A stretch of 64,000 bases of DNA from the NCBI RefSeq assembly GCF_001675165.1, contig NZ_LROS01000011.1, forward strand, positions 124,001 through 188,000, written 5' to 3'. This stretch comes from Clostridium ragsdalei P11 (lineage in GTDB: Bacteria > Bacillota > Clostridia > Clostridiales > Clostridiaceae). The first letter of the stretch is position 1. Each line of letters opens with the position of its first letter. The translations under genes were made by a program, and so were the position numbers. Positions 54,656-63,783 of this stretch are shown here, piece after piece. The notes under the pieces are model-generated. The model saw only the letters and a program-made list of their open reading frames with translations. It did not search any database and was not told where the DNA came from.

Positions 54656-55860
54656 AATTGTTCTACCTTCTCTCCTTTATTTTGTGTTTTAAGAAAGTCT
54701 TCCCAAAGCGGTGACATTGCCCTTCTTCTAGCTACTACCTTCGGAATTACCTGCAGTGCATAATCTACATCTTCTTCAGTAGTACCAGCACCTAAAGTTA
54801 ATCTAAGGGAACCATGTGCCACTTCGTGAGGTAACCCTAAAGCTAAAAGTACATGTGACGGATCCAATGAAGCCGATGCACAAGCACTTCCTGTAGAAAC
54901 AAATATACCTGCATCATTTAAATCTAGAAGCAAAGTTTCTCCTTCTATTCCTATAAAGCTCAAATTAACATTTCCAGGGAGTCTCTTATCTCCACTAGGT
55001 CCATTTACTTTAGCATAAGGTATTTCTTCAACTAATCCTTTTATAAGTTTATCCCTTAATTCACTAAGTCTTTTACTTTCTGTATTCATTTCAGAAGTTG
55101 CTAATTCTATTGCTTTTCCTATTCCAACTATTCCTGGAACATTTTCAGTAGAAGCTCTCTTTCCTCTTTCCTGTGCACCACCATGTATCAGGTTTTCAAT
55201 TTTTACTCCCTTTTTCAAGTACATTGCTCCTATTCCCTTAGGCCCATAAAACTTATGTCCTGCCATAGAAAGAGCATCTATATTCATATCCTTTACATCT
55301 ATGTTAACATGTCCTACAGCTTGAACTGCATCTGTGTGAAAATATATCTTCTTTTCTTTACATATTTCACCTATTTCCTTTATAGGTTGAATGGTTCCCA
55401 CTTCATTATTTGCAAACATTATAGATACAAGTATTGTAGTATCCTTAATTGCTTTTTTTAAATCCTCTAAATTTATAAATCCATACTCATCTACAGGTAA
55501 ATAAGTAACTTCAAATCCATTTTTTTCAAGAAACTTACATGCATGTAGAATGGCATGATGTTCTATCTTAGTAGTTATTATATGATTTCCTTTATTTTTA
55601 TTTGCAAAAGCTATTCCCTTTAATATCCAGTTATCACTTTCTGACCCACCTGCTGTAAAAAATATTTCATTCTTATCTGCATTTATTGCCTTAGCCACTC
55701 TTTGTCTAGCTGTATTAATTGCCTCTCTTGGAACATCTGACATTGAATACAGAGAAGATGGATTTCCAAAATTCTCAGTAAAATAAGGAATCATTTCTTG
55801 TAATACCTCGGGTTTTGTATAAGTAGTAGCTGAATAGTCCATGTAAACCTTCTTATCCAT
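54652..55860 (-). CDS. iscS: Cysteine desulfurase IscS/NifS
   Basis: The PLP-dependent enzyme extracts sulfur from cysteine. The 402-residue protein has YMDYSATT at the start, the PLP lysine in SMAGHKFYGPKG near 200, and the mobile catalytic cysteine in STGSACASASLDPSHVL near 330. The ATG at 55858-55860 follows GGGGA and abuts the iscR stop. Confidence 0.97.
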   Translation of the reverse strand: MDKKVYMDYSATTYTKPEVLQEMIPYFTENFGNPSSLYSMSDVPREAINTARQRVAKAINADKNEIFFTAGGSESDNWILKGIAFANKNKGNHIITTKIEHHAILHACKFLEKNGFEVTYLPVDEYGFINLEDLKKAIKDTTILVSIMFANNEVGTIQPIKEIGEICKEKKIYFHTDAVQAVGHVNIDVKDMNIDALSMAGHKFYGPKGIGAMYLKKGVKIENLIHGGAQERGKRASTENVPGIVGIGKAIELATSEMNTESKRLSELRDKLIKGLVEEIPYAKVNGPSGDKRLPGNVNLSFIGIEGETLLLDLNDAGIFVSTGSACASASLDPSHVLLALGLPHEVAHGSLRLTLGAGTTEEDVDYALQVIPKVVARRRAMSPLWEDFLKTQNKGEKVEQL

Positions 55861-56307
55861 TTATATATCCCCTTTCGTTTTTTCTTGTTTCATTTGAATA
55901 TAATCATCTACCATGTCTTGTAAAGTTGTAGACTTCATAACTTGTTCTATACTTTCTTTAATTCTACTCCATAAAAGTCTGGTAGCACAGCAGTCCATAT
56001 TACTGCAGGAATTTTCATTATTTTCATCTACACAATCTGAGATTTCTATAGGTCCTTCTAAAACTTTCATTATATCAGCTACAGTTATATCTTTGGGTTC
56101 TCTGTTTAAAATGTACCCACCTTGTGCGCCTCTAATACTTTTTACTAAATTAGATTTTCTAAGGTTCGAAAATAACTGTTCTAAATAATATTCTGATATA
56201 TTTTGTCTTTCCGATATACTTTTTATAGATGACGGCTCATCACTATAGTGAATAGCTAAATCTACCATAGCTTTTACCCCATATCTTCCTTTTGTGGATA
56301 GCTTCAA
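55861..56307 (-). CDS. iscR: Rrf2-family iron-sulfur regulator IscR
   Basis: IscR senses iron-sulfur status and represses its own operon when loaded. The 148-residue protein has the winged-helix start KLSTKGRYGVKAMVDLA, and three clustered cysteines after residue 92 (CVDENNENSCSNMDCC) suitable for a 2Fe-2S cluster. The start is TTG at 56305-56307 with AAGGAAG upstream. A strong promoter overlapped by a 16-bp inverted repeat lies at 56334-56385. Confidence 0.95.
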   Translation of the reverse strand: MKLSTKGRYGVKAMVDLAIHYSDEPSSIKSISERQNISEYYLEQLFSNLRKSNLVKSIRGAQGGYILNREPKDITVADIMKVLEGPIEISDCVDENNENSCSNMDCCATRLLWSRIKESIEQVMKSTTLQDMVDDYIQMKQEKTKGDI

Positions 56308-56333
56308 TTAATCACTTCCTTAAACCAATGTAT

Positions 56334-56385
56334 GATTTGATACTGTAATTAATATTATAGTATCAAATCCGAGTAAAATTGTCAA
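56334..56385 (-). promoter_or_regulatory. iscR promoter with IscR-type operator
   Basis: On the minus strand TTGACA (56380-56385) is separated by 17 nt from the -10 TACTAT (56357-56362). A 16-bp inverted repeat with one mismatch, GATTTGATACTGTAAT and ATTATAGTATCAAATC (56334-56369), covers the -10. Its position fits repression by IscR. Confidence 0.8.
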
Positions 56386-56490
56386 CAATAAAAAATCAAC
56401 TTTTTACCTTTATTCTTTTCTTAGTTTTATCCGATAATTACTTACTCTAAAATTATTTTTTTAAATAAATTATATGAATTCAATAAAGTT

Positions 56491-57750
56491 TTACTTTATT
56501 GAATTCATATAATTTTGTGCAGACCTTTCCATTTTGTTCTCCCCTGGAATATAATACTTCACATCTTTCAACTTGTCTGGCAAATACTGCTGATCTACAT
56601 AATGATTTTTATAATCATGAGGATACTTATAATCTATACCCCTGCCTAATTTTTCCGCGCCGTAATAATGGCTGTCTTTCAAGTGGTCTGGTATATCCCC
56701 TATATTCATACTATTTATATCATTTAAAGCTCCGTCAATAGCTTTGTAACAGGAATTAGACTTAGGTGCTGTAGCTAAAAGTATAACTGCCTCTGAAATA
56801 GGAATTCTAGCTTCTGGTAATCCCACATAAAGAGCACTTTGAACTAATGAATATACAATTCCTGCTGCCTGAGGATATGCAAGACCTATATCTTCAGAAG
56901 CTATTACAAGTAATCTCCTACAAATTGCAGATAACTGCCCACCTTTTATAAGAAGTGCCGTATAATATATTGAAGCATCCGGTGAGCTGCCTCTTATGCT
57001 TTTTTGAAGTGCACTTAATGCGTCATAAAAATAATCTCCATCTTTATCAAAATTAAAACCTTTCTCCTGAAGACATTCCTTTACATTTTCTAATTTTAGA
57101 TTTACCTCATTGCCTTTTATGGATTTTGTAGAATAAACTACAACTTCTAAAAAATTAATGGATCTCCTTACATCTCCACCACATATAGAAGCTATATACT
57201 CAAGTACACCTTCTTCAAGACTTATACTTAGATTATCTTCTTGTTCTAATATATTTAATATTCTATTTAAGTTTCTTATTATATGACATTTCTGAAGAGG
57301 CTTAAATTCAAATACTATAGATCTACTTAGTATTGCATTATAAACGCAATGATAAGGATTTTCTGCTGTACTTGCAATTAGCGTTATTCTTCCATCTTCA
57401 ATATATTCAAGGAGAGATTGCTGTTGTTTTTTATTAAAATTTTGTATTTCATCCAGGTAAAGTACTACCCCTTTGTAACCCATAAAACCATCTAAACTTT
57501 TAACTATATCTTGAATATCCTTAACAGAAGCATTAGTTGCATTTAATTTATACAACTTTTTGTCCATACTTCCAGATATTATATTGGCTACAGTAGTTTT
57601 TCCAACTCCTGGGGGACCGTAAAAAACCATATTCATTATTTTCTTGTTCTTTATCATGTTACTTAAAACTTTTCCATTCCCCAATATATGTTCCTGTCCA
57701 ACTACATCACAAATGTCCCTTGGTCTCATTCTTTCCGCTAGTGGTTGCAT
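56491..57750 (-). CDS. rarA: Replication-associated recombination protein A
   Basis: RarA (MgsA) is an AAA+ ATPase acting at stalled forks. The 419-residue protein has PLAERMRPRDICDVVGQEHILG, Walker A GPPGVGKTT, Walker B LYLDEIQNF, sensor 1 STAEN and the C-terminal DYKYPHDYKNHYVDQQYLP signature that separates RarA from clamp loaders. The ATG follows AAGGAGG. It appears monocistronic. Confidence 0.97.
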   Translation of the reverse strand: MQPLAERMRPRDICDVVGQEHILGNGKVLSNMIKNKKIMNMVFYGPPGVGKTTVANIISGSMDKKLYKLNATNASVKDIQDIVKSLDGFMGYKGVVLYLDEIQNFNKKQQQSLLEYIEDGRITLIASTAENPYHCVYNAILSRSIVFEFKPLQKCHIIRNLNRILNILEQEDNLSISLEEGVLEYIASICGGDVRRSINFLEVVVYSTKSIKGNEVNLKLENVKECLQEKGFNFDKDGDYFYDALSALQKSIRGSSPDASIYYTALLIKGGQLSAICRRLLVIASEDIGLAYPQAAGIVYSLVQSALYVGLPEARIPISEAVILLATAPKSNSCYKAIDGALNDINSMNIGDIPDHLKDSHYYGAEKLGRGIDYKYPHDYKNHYVDQQYLPDKLKDVKYYIPGENKMERSAQNYMNSIK

Positions 57751-57806
57751 TTTCTAACCTCCTTAAAACATTCATTTAAATCCAAAGTAAAAAATAAAAC
57801 ACATAC

Positions 57807-57846
57807 TGTATAAATACTATGTATTAACCATCACGGTATTTATACA
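57807..57846 (-). terminator. Possible terminator after the flavin reductase gene
   Basis: A perfect 11-bp TGTATAAATAC/GTATTTATACA stem with an 18-nt loop is followed at some distance in the minus direction by TTTTATTTTTT. It lies about 47 nt past the flavin reductase stop. Confidence 0.55.
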
Positions 57847-57892
57847 ACATATGTTTCACCTATAAAAATTAAATATCTTTACAATGAGAACT

Positions 57893-58387
57893 TTATTTTT
57901 CATAGCAATTTACTATTTCTCCATAATAGACTGTATGATAATCTCCATCAGGATAACAATTTGAATCTACTTCCTTTGTCAAAAGTTCTTTTTTCATGTC
58001 CTGTTTATATATAACCTTACATTCATAATACATGTCACATCCTGCTATCACCGGACTATCTACACTTCTACCTGAATTAAGCTGTAAATTACACATCTTG
58101 AATTTATCTATATCTCTACCGGATTTAGTTCCACATATTGCAAGAACCTTCTTCATGTCATTGCTAAAAGGAACACTCACTGTAAAATTACCGCTGTTTT
58201 CTATAAATTCCTTAGTATATCTGGATTGTCTCACAAGCACAGTGAACACAGGTTTCCTCCACACAAAACCTATGCTTCCCCATCCTATTGTCATAGTATT
58301 TACTTTTCCATTATATTTACTTGTAAGGAAAGCTCCTTCTTTACCTAATTGCTTGATTACTTCAGCCGAATTATTCGTAAAATCCAT
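57893..58387 (-). CDS. Flavin reductase-like FMN-binding protein
   Basis: The 164-residue protein belongs to the flavin reductase/split-barrel group, with NTMTIGWGSIGFVWRKPVFTVLVRQ and a SGRDIDKF segment. Such proteins bind FMN and may reduce free flavin or act as flavoredoxin in anaerobes. The exact partner is unknown. It follows the PHP phosphatase gene by 3 nt and appears to be the last gene of the AEC-PHP operon. Confidence 0.82.
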   Translation of the reverse strand: MDFTNNSAEVIKQLGKEGAFLTSKYNGKVNTMTIGWGSIGFVWRKPVFTVLVRQSRYTKEFIENSGNFTVSVPFSNDMKKVLAICGTKSGRDIDKFKMCNLQLNSGRSVDSPVIAGCDMYYECKVIYKQDMKKELLTKEVDSNCYPDGDYHTVYYGEIVNCYEK

Positions 58388-58390
58388 AAT

Positions 58391-59164
58391 CTACACCTCT
58401 TTATCATACTCTTCTTTTCTATTTTTAAAATATACTATTTTTAAATTACACCTTCTAGCAATTTCTACTGCTTCTCTAAAGTTACTTCCCATAGACTCTA
58501 AATTATGAGCATCAGACCCTACTGTTATGTATTTTCCTCCTAATTCATTAAATCTTTTATATATTTCCAGCATATTTTTTACTGAATCTTGATTTTTAAG
58601 TCTCCTGGTATTTAACTCCAAACATTTTTCTTTATCTATAATCACTTTGAATATCTCATCTATTATATCTGGAAAATCACTATAATATAATTCTTTATTC
58701 TCAAATTTAGCATATCTAGCTATATAATCAATATGACCCAAACTATCTATAAACTCAAATTGTTTTAAATTTTCTAGCATATCTTGCAAATATTTAAAAT
58801 AAGCCTCTTTTTTACTTTTGCCTTCATAATAATCTGAATAATAGAGATCTAAGTTCTCCACTAAATGTATAGATCCAATTACATAATCAAAAGAATTATC
58901 CTTTATTAACTTTCTGCTTTGTTCTAAACAATCCTCCTTCATTCCAAGCTCTATGCCGAGAAGTAGATTATCATTTTTATATTTTAAATACTTGTTTAAA
59001 TATTCATCTACGTCAAAACAAAACAGACCTTCTTTTGGAAAATTGATATCCATATGTTCTGTTATTATAAAAGATATGCTTTTTTCTTTTGCAGATTTTA
59101 TAGCTTCTTCTATTTTCATATCAGAATCTGTAGAAAAATTAGTATGTACATGTGTATCAAACAA
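58391..59164 (-). CDS. PHP-domain phosphatase, histidinol-phosphatase (HisJ/HisK) family
   Basis: PHP-type phosphatases use three metals bound by histidines. The sequence opens FDTHVHTNFSTDS (motif 1), with ITEHMD (motif 2), GSIHLVE and SDAHN (late metal site). It would hydrolyse histidinol phosphate in histidine synthesis, although no his genes are nearby and another phosphoester is possible. I start at the TTG at 59162-59164, 8 nt after AAGGAGG; another TTG six codons upstream (59182) would put the site inside the gene. About 257 residues. Confidence 0.82.
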   Translation of the reverse strand: MFDTHVHTNFSTDSDMKIEEAIKSAKEKSISFIITEHMDINFPKEGLFCFDVDEYLNKYLKYKNDNLLLGIELGMKEDCLEQSRKLIKDNSFDYVIGSIHLVENLDLYYSDYYEGKSKKEAYFKYLQDMLENLKQFEFIDSLGHIDYIARYAKFENKELYYSDFPDIIDEIFKVIIDKEKCLELNTRRLKNQDSVKNMLEIYKRFNELGGKYITVGSDAHNLESMGSNFREAVEIARRCNLKIVYFKNRKEEYDKEV

Positions 59165-59178
59165 TATGTAACCCTCCT

Positions 59179-60102
59179 TCAAACTTTAGTTAGAAATTGT
59201 ATACATATAACTACAATAGGGATAGTAATCATTGAAATTATAGTAGTTATAAAAACGCTTCTAGCAGCCAATTTGCTATCTGCTCCATATTGCTGAGCAA
59301 GCACAGAAGCTAGAACAGCTGATGGCATTGCTTCAATTACAGCACATATTTGAATCATAAAACTGTCCGCCTTCATAAGTTTTAAGAGTAAAACAGTAAC
59401 TAGAGGAACTAATATCAATCTCATAAATGAAGTATAATATACTTGGAATCCCGAAAAGATATCTTTGAGTTTCACTCCTGCCAGCATAGTTCCTACTATA
59501 ATCATAGAAAGCGGTGTGGTCATGGAACCTACACTACTCAATGTGGTATCTACAACATATGGAAGTTTTATAGAAAATACAAACATTAAAAATCCAACAA
59601 TAGTTGAAATTATAACTGGATTAGAAATTACATTCTTTATATTTTTAATATCATTTTTACCTGTATATATGGCAATTCCTACACTAAACATAAATATGTT
59701 AAGAGGTATATTAAAAATTGCTCCATAAAAAATTCCCACTTTACCGAAAAGTCCCTCTAATACTGGATATCCCATAAATCCACTGTTAGAAAATATAATA
59801 ATAAATCTCATTACTTTCTTTACTTTGTCTTCATATTTATAAGCACAAACTTTACTCAACAATATAATTACTATGTGAATAATAATTGAATACAAAAATA
59901 TACTTTCTGCATTAGCAATCATCTTTTCTGAATACCTATAGTTAAAGGAAGTGATGAGAAGTGACGGAAGAGTTATATTAACTAAAAAACTCGACAGACT
60001 TTTTTCTCCTTCTTCAGTTATTATATTTTTCTTTTTTGCAAAGACTCCTATAAGCATCATAAGTGATAAAATTATTACTTGGTTTATTACCCTGACGTTC
60101 AA
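59179..60102 (-). CDS. AEC-family (auxin efflux carrier-like) transporter
   Basis: The 307-residue membrane protein has about ten helices in two five-helix halves, with LVNITLPSLLITSFNYRY in the first half and VIEAMPSAVLASVLAQQYGAD near the end. These are AEC/MleP-type motifs. Substrates of bacterial members include malate and other organic acids, so none is named here. The start is TTG at 60100-60102 with GGGGG 8 nt upstream. Palindromic repeat copy C lies just upstream. Confidence 0.86.
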   Translation of the reverse strand: MNVRVINQVIILSLMMLIGVFAKKKNIITEEGEKSLSSFLVNITLPSLLITSFNYRYSEKMIANAESIFLYSIIIHIVIILLSKVCAYKYEDKVKKVMRFIIIFSNSGFMGYPVLEGLFGKVGIFYGAIFNIPLNIFMFSVGIAIYTGKNDIKNIKNVISNPVIISTIVGFLMFVFSIKLPYVVDTTLSSVGSMTTPLSMIIVGTMLAGVKLKDIFSGFQVYYTSFMRLILVPLVTVLLLKLMKADSFMIQICAVIEAMPSAVLASVLAQQYGADSKLAARSVFITTIISMITIPIVVICIQFLTKV

Positions 60103-60120
60103 AAACTTTCCCCCTAATTA

Positions 60121-60198
60121 GGCATTTGAAAGAAATCTACTGATGCAGCATGATAAAAATAGACTAACATACTGACTAGTTATTTCTTTGAAAATGCC
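60121..60198. repeat. Small palindromic repeat, copy C (long form)
   Basis: This 78-nt imperfect palindrome starts GGCATTTGAAAGAAAT and ends ATTTCTTTGAAAATGCC. Its right half, read on the minus strand (AAATAACTAGTCAGTATG), matches copies A and B, while the left half carries an extra diverged mirror segment. It lies between the uncharacterised gene and the AEC transporter gene. Confidence 0.7.
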
Positions 60199-60230
60199 TT
60201 TTGCTGCCCCTAGATTTAAGTACATTAATA

Positions 60231-60824
60231 TTAATCTTCCTCCATGTCAGCATACATTCCCATATCTGCATACTTTGAAATTAAGTCCGACATTTTTTTT
60301 ATAACTTCATCAGTGTCGTCTTTTAATATATTAACTGCAAATTCCCTATTTTGAGATAAAAATTGATATATATTCAATACTATATAATCCCTTATACGAC
60401 AATATAGATAATCTTCTTCCATATAGGCCAATCTTTCATTCATGTTTTTTATGGAACTATATCTCTCTATAAATTCTAAATCATCTTTATATGGTTCATC
60501 TCCATTTTTAAAAACTGCTTTTCCATTTAATACTTCTGTTTCACATTTCTTTTCCATATTTGAAATTGTTTCACTTATTTCCGATGTGGAAGGCATATTT
60601 TGCTTTTTACCCCAAGAATGTAGAGTATGTAGTTCTTCCTTCCAGAGTCTTTTTATACTCAAAATATCAGCCTTTAATTCTAAAAAATACTTATTTTCAT
60701 CGTTTATAGAATCCTTCTTTGCCTTCAAAACATTGTACACACTAGCATGCCAATAATTTCTGACCTGAAGTACAGGTTTTGCAGCTACTTCCACCAGTTC
60801 ATCTAACAAGGTGATTTTATCCAT
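60231..60824 (-). CDS. Uncharacterised helical protein
   Basis: I do not recognise this 197-residue protein. It has no signal peptide or membrane helix, is predicted by eye to be almost fully helical, is rich in Lys and Glu, and ends in an acidic SDLISKYADMGMYADMEED tail. A Trp-containing segment (VRNYWHASVYNVL) is near the N-terminus. The ATG follows AAAGGAGG, so it is surely translated. It lies alone between a sensor kinase gene and repeat copy C. Confidence 0.8.
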   Translation of the reverse strand: MDKITLLDELVEVAAKPVLQVRNYWHASVYNVLKAKKDSINDENKYFLELKADILSIKRLWKEELHTLHSWGKKQNMPSTSEISETISNMEKKCETEVLNGKAVFKNGDEPYKDDLEFIERYSSIKNMNERLAYMEEDYLYCRIRDYIVLNIYQFLSQNREFAVNILKDDTDEVIKKMSDLISKYADMGMYADMEED

Positions 60825-60907
60825 TTATATTCCTCCTTTAAAAGCCATATTTATATTATAATCTATTAGAATAAAAATTTGAATGTAATTTGTGTAAAAT
60901 ATTGTTC

Positions 60908-62419
60908 CTATGCCCTACTATCTGCCAAATTGAAGATTACATCAAATACCATATAACCAGAAGAATATTCTGCCTTTATTTTTCCACCTTGAATTTCCAC
61001 AATACTTTTAGCAATGGCGAGTCCAAGCCCACTTCCTCCTGTATTGGAAGATCTGGATTTATCCAATCTATAAAACCTATCAAATAACTTACCAACTTCT
61101 TCTTTACTTACAGGCTCGCACTTGTTTTTTATAGAGATTACTGCAGCGCCTTTTTCTTCTTTTAATGAAACTTCTACATCTCCTGGTTTTATACTATATC
61201 TTATAGCATTTATAAATAAATTTTCAAACACTCTTGCAGTTTTATTCGGATCTAAATAAACAAGAAATTTGTGTTTTCGAAAATTTCTAGTAATAGTTAC
61301 CCCTGTCTCTTCACAAATTGGAACCAATTCTTCTATAAGTTGCTCTAGTAATCCATTTAATGATATACTCTGTCTATTTAAATTAACTGCTTTATTGGTA
61401 AGTTTAGTGTATTCAAACAGATCATTTATTAATTCTTCTAACTTTTCAGATTTATTGTAAGCAATATTAATATATTGTTTCATTTGTGTTTCATCCTCAT
61501 ATCTTTTATCTTTAATAAGAGCTAAATACCCTTTAATAGAAGTAAGTGGTGTTCTTAAGTCATGAGATACATTAGTTATGAGCTCATTTTTTATTCTCTC
61601 CTCTTCCCTTTCAACTTTCATTTTATTGTTTAGTTCTTCTGCCATAAAATTTATATTATTTGATAGCAAGGCCAGTTCATCTCTTCCTTGACTCTTTATT
61701 CTATAATCTAAATTTCCCCTTGATATTTCTATAAGTCCAGAAGATATATTTTCTATATATTTCATTTTTTTATTAGTTATAAAATAAAACATTGTTAGAA
61801 ATGATATAAAAGATACAATGGTCCCAGGAATGGGATTGTATCTTTTTTCATAAATCATTTCATATTGCGGCATACCCTTAATGACTAAATAGGCTTTTCC
61901 ATCAATAAAATTTATAGGATAAAAACTGATATATTCTCTATTTTTACTTATTTCATTACCTTTATTAGTTGCATATATGTTTTGAATATTTTTCATCATT
62001 TCAAGAGAATTTTTTATAGAATTCTTTATAGTAGTATATACATCTATTTGTGTTTCATCTGCATTATTTGATTTGTACAAAACCTTTCCGTTTAAATCCG
62101 TAATCATTATCTTTTCCAAATCTGAAGTATCATTACAACTATCTATAATTTTTTGTATTTTATTCTTATCGTCTATACTTATACTTTTACTCTTTATTTC
62201 ATCCCCTATTAAGTTGCCATTTACAGACATCCTATCTATACCTTTACTATAATCTATTCTAGCAGTGATATTCCTATTTTGTAAAAAAACGCCTGCTACT
62301 TTTCCAAGTGCAGCAGACGTGACAAAACAAAGGGCAAATACAAATATAAGCTCCAGCCTTATACTGTTTTTCATTTTACTCAAGCTAGATTCTAAAGATA
62401 TTTTAAAATCATTTTTCAA
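60908..62419 (-). CDS. Membrane sensor histidine kinase
   Basis: The 503-residue kinase has two membrane helices (about 22-44 and 192-214), an extracellular sensor region between them, a HAMP domain (about 215-265), the phospho-histidine motif NVSHDLRTPLTS near 283-294 and an ATPase domain (NLFINAIRYS, GGSGLGLAIAKS). The TTG start at 62417-62419 overlaps the response regulator stop by 11 nt; an ATG at codon 16 is another candidate. Signal unknown; the type resembles VanS/KdpD-like cell-envelope kinases. Confidence 0.88.
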   Translation of the reverse strand: MKNDFKISLESSLSKMKNSIRLELIFVFALCFVTSAALGKVAGVFLQNRNITARIDYSKGIDRMSVNGNLIGDEIKSKSISIDDKNKIQKIIDSCNDTSDLEKIMITDLNGKVLYKSNNADETQIDVYTTIKNSIKNSLEMMKNIQNIYATNKGNEISKNREYISFYPINFIDGKAYLVIKGMPQYEMIYEKRYNPIPGTIVSFISFLTMFYFITNKKMKYIENISSGLIEISRGNLDYRIKSQGRDELALLSNNINFMAEELNNKMKVEREEERIKNELITNVSHDLRTPLTSIKGYLALIKDKRYEDETQMKQYINIAYNKSEKLEELINDLFEYTKLTNKAVNLNRQSISLNGLLEQLIEELVPICEETGVTITRNFRKHKFLVYLDPNKTARVFENLFINAIRYSIKPGDVEVSLKEEKGAAVISIKNKCEPVSKEEVGKLFDRFYRLDKSRSSNTGGSGLGLAIAKSIVEIQGGKIKAEYSSGYMVFDVIFNLADSRA

Positions 62420-63104
62420 CTTTATATCCCACCCCCCAAATGGTCTTTATAAAACGAGGTCTTCTCGGATTTTCCTCTATCTTTTCTCTTATTTTTCTTA
62501 TATGTACCATTACAGTGTTATCAGATTCAAAAAAATCCTGTTTCCATACAGATTCATAAATCTTTTCAATACTAAACACTACACCCCTATTTGAAGATAA
62601 AAGTTCTAAAATTTCAAATTCTCTTGGAGTGAGTTTTACATCCTTGTTACCAACTTTTACTTGGTGATTTTTAGTGTTTATCACTAAGTCGTCTACTTCA
62701 ATTACTTCCTGATCAACTTTTTTAGGTATATTTAGCCTTTTATACCTTCTCAGTTGAGATTTTACCCTGGCTACAAGTTCTAGGGGATTAAAAGGTTTTA
62801 CTACATAATCATCGGCTCCCGTAGTAAGACCTAATATTTTGTCTAAATCCTGACTTTTAGCTGACAACATTATTATAGGCATGTTTTTACTTTTTCTTAT
62901 TCTCATACAAACTTCAATTCCATCCATTTTAGGCATCATTACATCTAAAATTACTAAATCGACTTCATTATCACTTGAAATTTGTAAAGCTTCTAAACCA
63001 TTGGAAGCTTTTAATACCTTATATCCTTCATTTACCAAATATATCTCAACTAAGTCTCTAATTTCTTTTTCATCGTCAACCACCAACACAATTTCTTTTT
63101 CCAT
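62409..63104 (-). CDS. OmpR-family response regulator
   Basis: The 231-residue regulator has a receiver with acceptor Asp in DLVILDVMMPKMDGIE (about 48-63) and a winged-helix DNA-binding domain (KLTPREFEILELLSSNRG; NTVMVHIRKIREKI). The ATG follows AAGGGGA by 5 nt. It is followed by its kinase. A PAP2-type gene overlaps its 5' end by 55 nt. Four regularly spaced heptamers upstream of that gene are possible binding sites. Confidence 0.93.
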   Translation of the reverse strand: MEKEIVLVVDDEKEIRDLVEIYLVNEGYKVLKASNGLEALQISSDNEVDLVILDVMMPKMDGIEVCMRIRKSKNMPIIMLSAKSQDLDKILGLTTGADDYVVKPFNPLELVARVKSQLRRYKRLNIPKKVDQEVIEVDDLVINTKNHQVKVGNKDVKLTPREFEILELLSSNRGVVFSIEKIYESVWKQDFFESDNTVMVHIRKIREKIEENPRRPRFIKTIWGVGYKVEK

Positions 63105-63733
63105 ATTAGTCCCCTTTCCAAAATGAAACCAGCAACAAACCTATAGATTATCTCTGCCAATAGTATAGCAAAAATCAGATCTAAAATCACATGCTGTTTT
63201 ACAAATTGAGTAGACACTATTACAGATATGCCCATAAAATTCATAGCAAATTTTATAAAAGGTTTTTTATCCAATTTTCTTGATGCTATCATTATTATAT
63301 AACTTGCAAGCACATGTATGCTTGGAAAACAATTAAAAGGTTTATCCCAGCTATAGGTAAACCTTACAGCACGGGAAAAAATATCATTTCCACTAACAAC
63401 AGGCCTTGGCACCATGGTCTGAAAGAAAAAATAGATTATATAACATGTAATCATACCTATAACCATAGTTACCACACATTTGTAATAGCTATTTCTATAA
63501 TTAAAGCACAGATATACTAGCGATATAAACATAAACGGAAACCACATCCAATATGCAATTATAAATTGTTTTATAAATGGAATGGCCATATCCAAACTAG
63601 TAACTAAACTATGACATCCTCTAATTGTATTATTTAGCAAACCATAAGATACATTTATCGCAGGTATAATTAGTAATAAACTCAATGGTAGTAAATTTAA
63701 CTTTAAACGCTTCACTGCAACACCAACTCTCAA
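63050..63733 (-). CDS. PAP2-superfamily membrane phosphatase
   Basis: The 227-residue protein has five or six membrane helices and the lipid-phosphatase motifs: TMVPRP (motif 1 end), NCFPSIHVLAS (motif 2) and STQFVKQHVILDL (motif 3, His and Asp). The version with SIHV and KQH matches the AUR1/inositolphosphotransferase-like branch. It could act on isoprenoid or lipid phosphates. The start is a TTG at 63731-63733 or a GTG at 63713-63715; neither has a perfect site. Its 3' end overlaps the response regulator gene by 55 nt, in another frame. Confidence 0.8.
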   Translation of the reverse strand: MRVGVAVKRLKLNLLPLSLLLIIPAINVSYGLLNNTIRGCHSLVTSLDMAIPFIKQFIIAYWMWFPFMFISLVYLCFNYRNSYYKCVVTMVIGMITCYIIYFFFQTMVPRPVVSGNDIFSRAVRFTYSWDKPFNCFPSIHVLASYIIMIASRKLDKKPFIKFAMNFMGISVIVSTQFVKQHVILDLIFAILLAEIIYRFVAGFILERGLIWKKKLCWWLTMKKKLET

Positions 63734-63783
63734 ATTTAAATACCTAACTTTCTAAAATTATTATATAACATTCTATACTTATT

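Noticed and set aside
58032-58508. 158-codon plus-strand frame
   Set aside because: It is antisense to the flavin reductase and PHP genes, both of which have family motifs and good starts.
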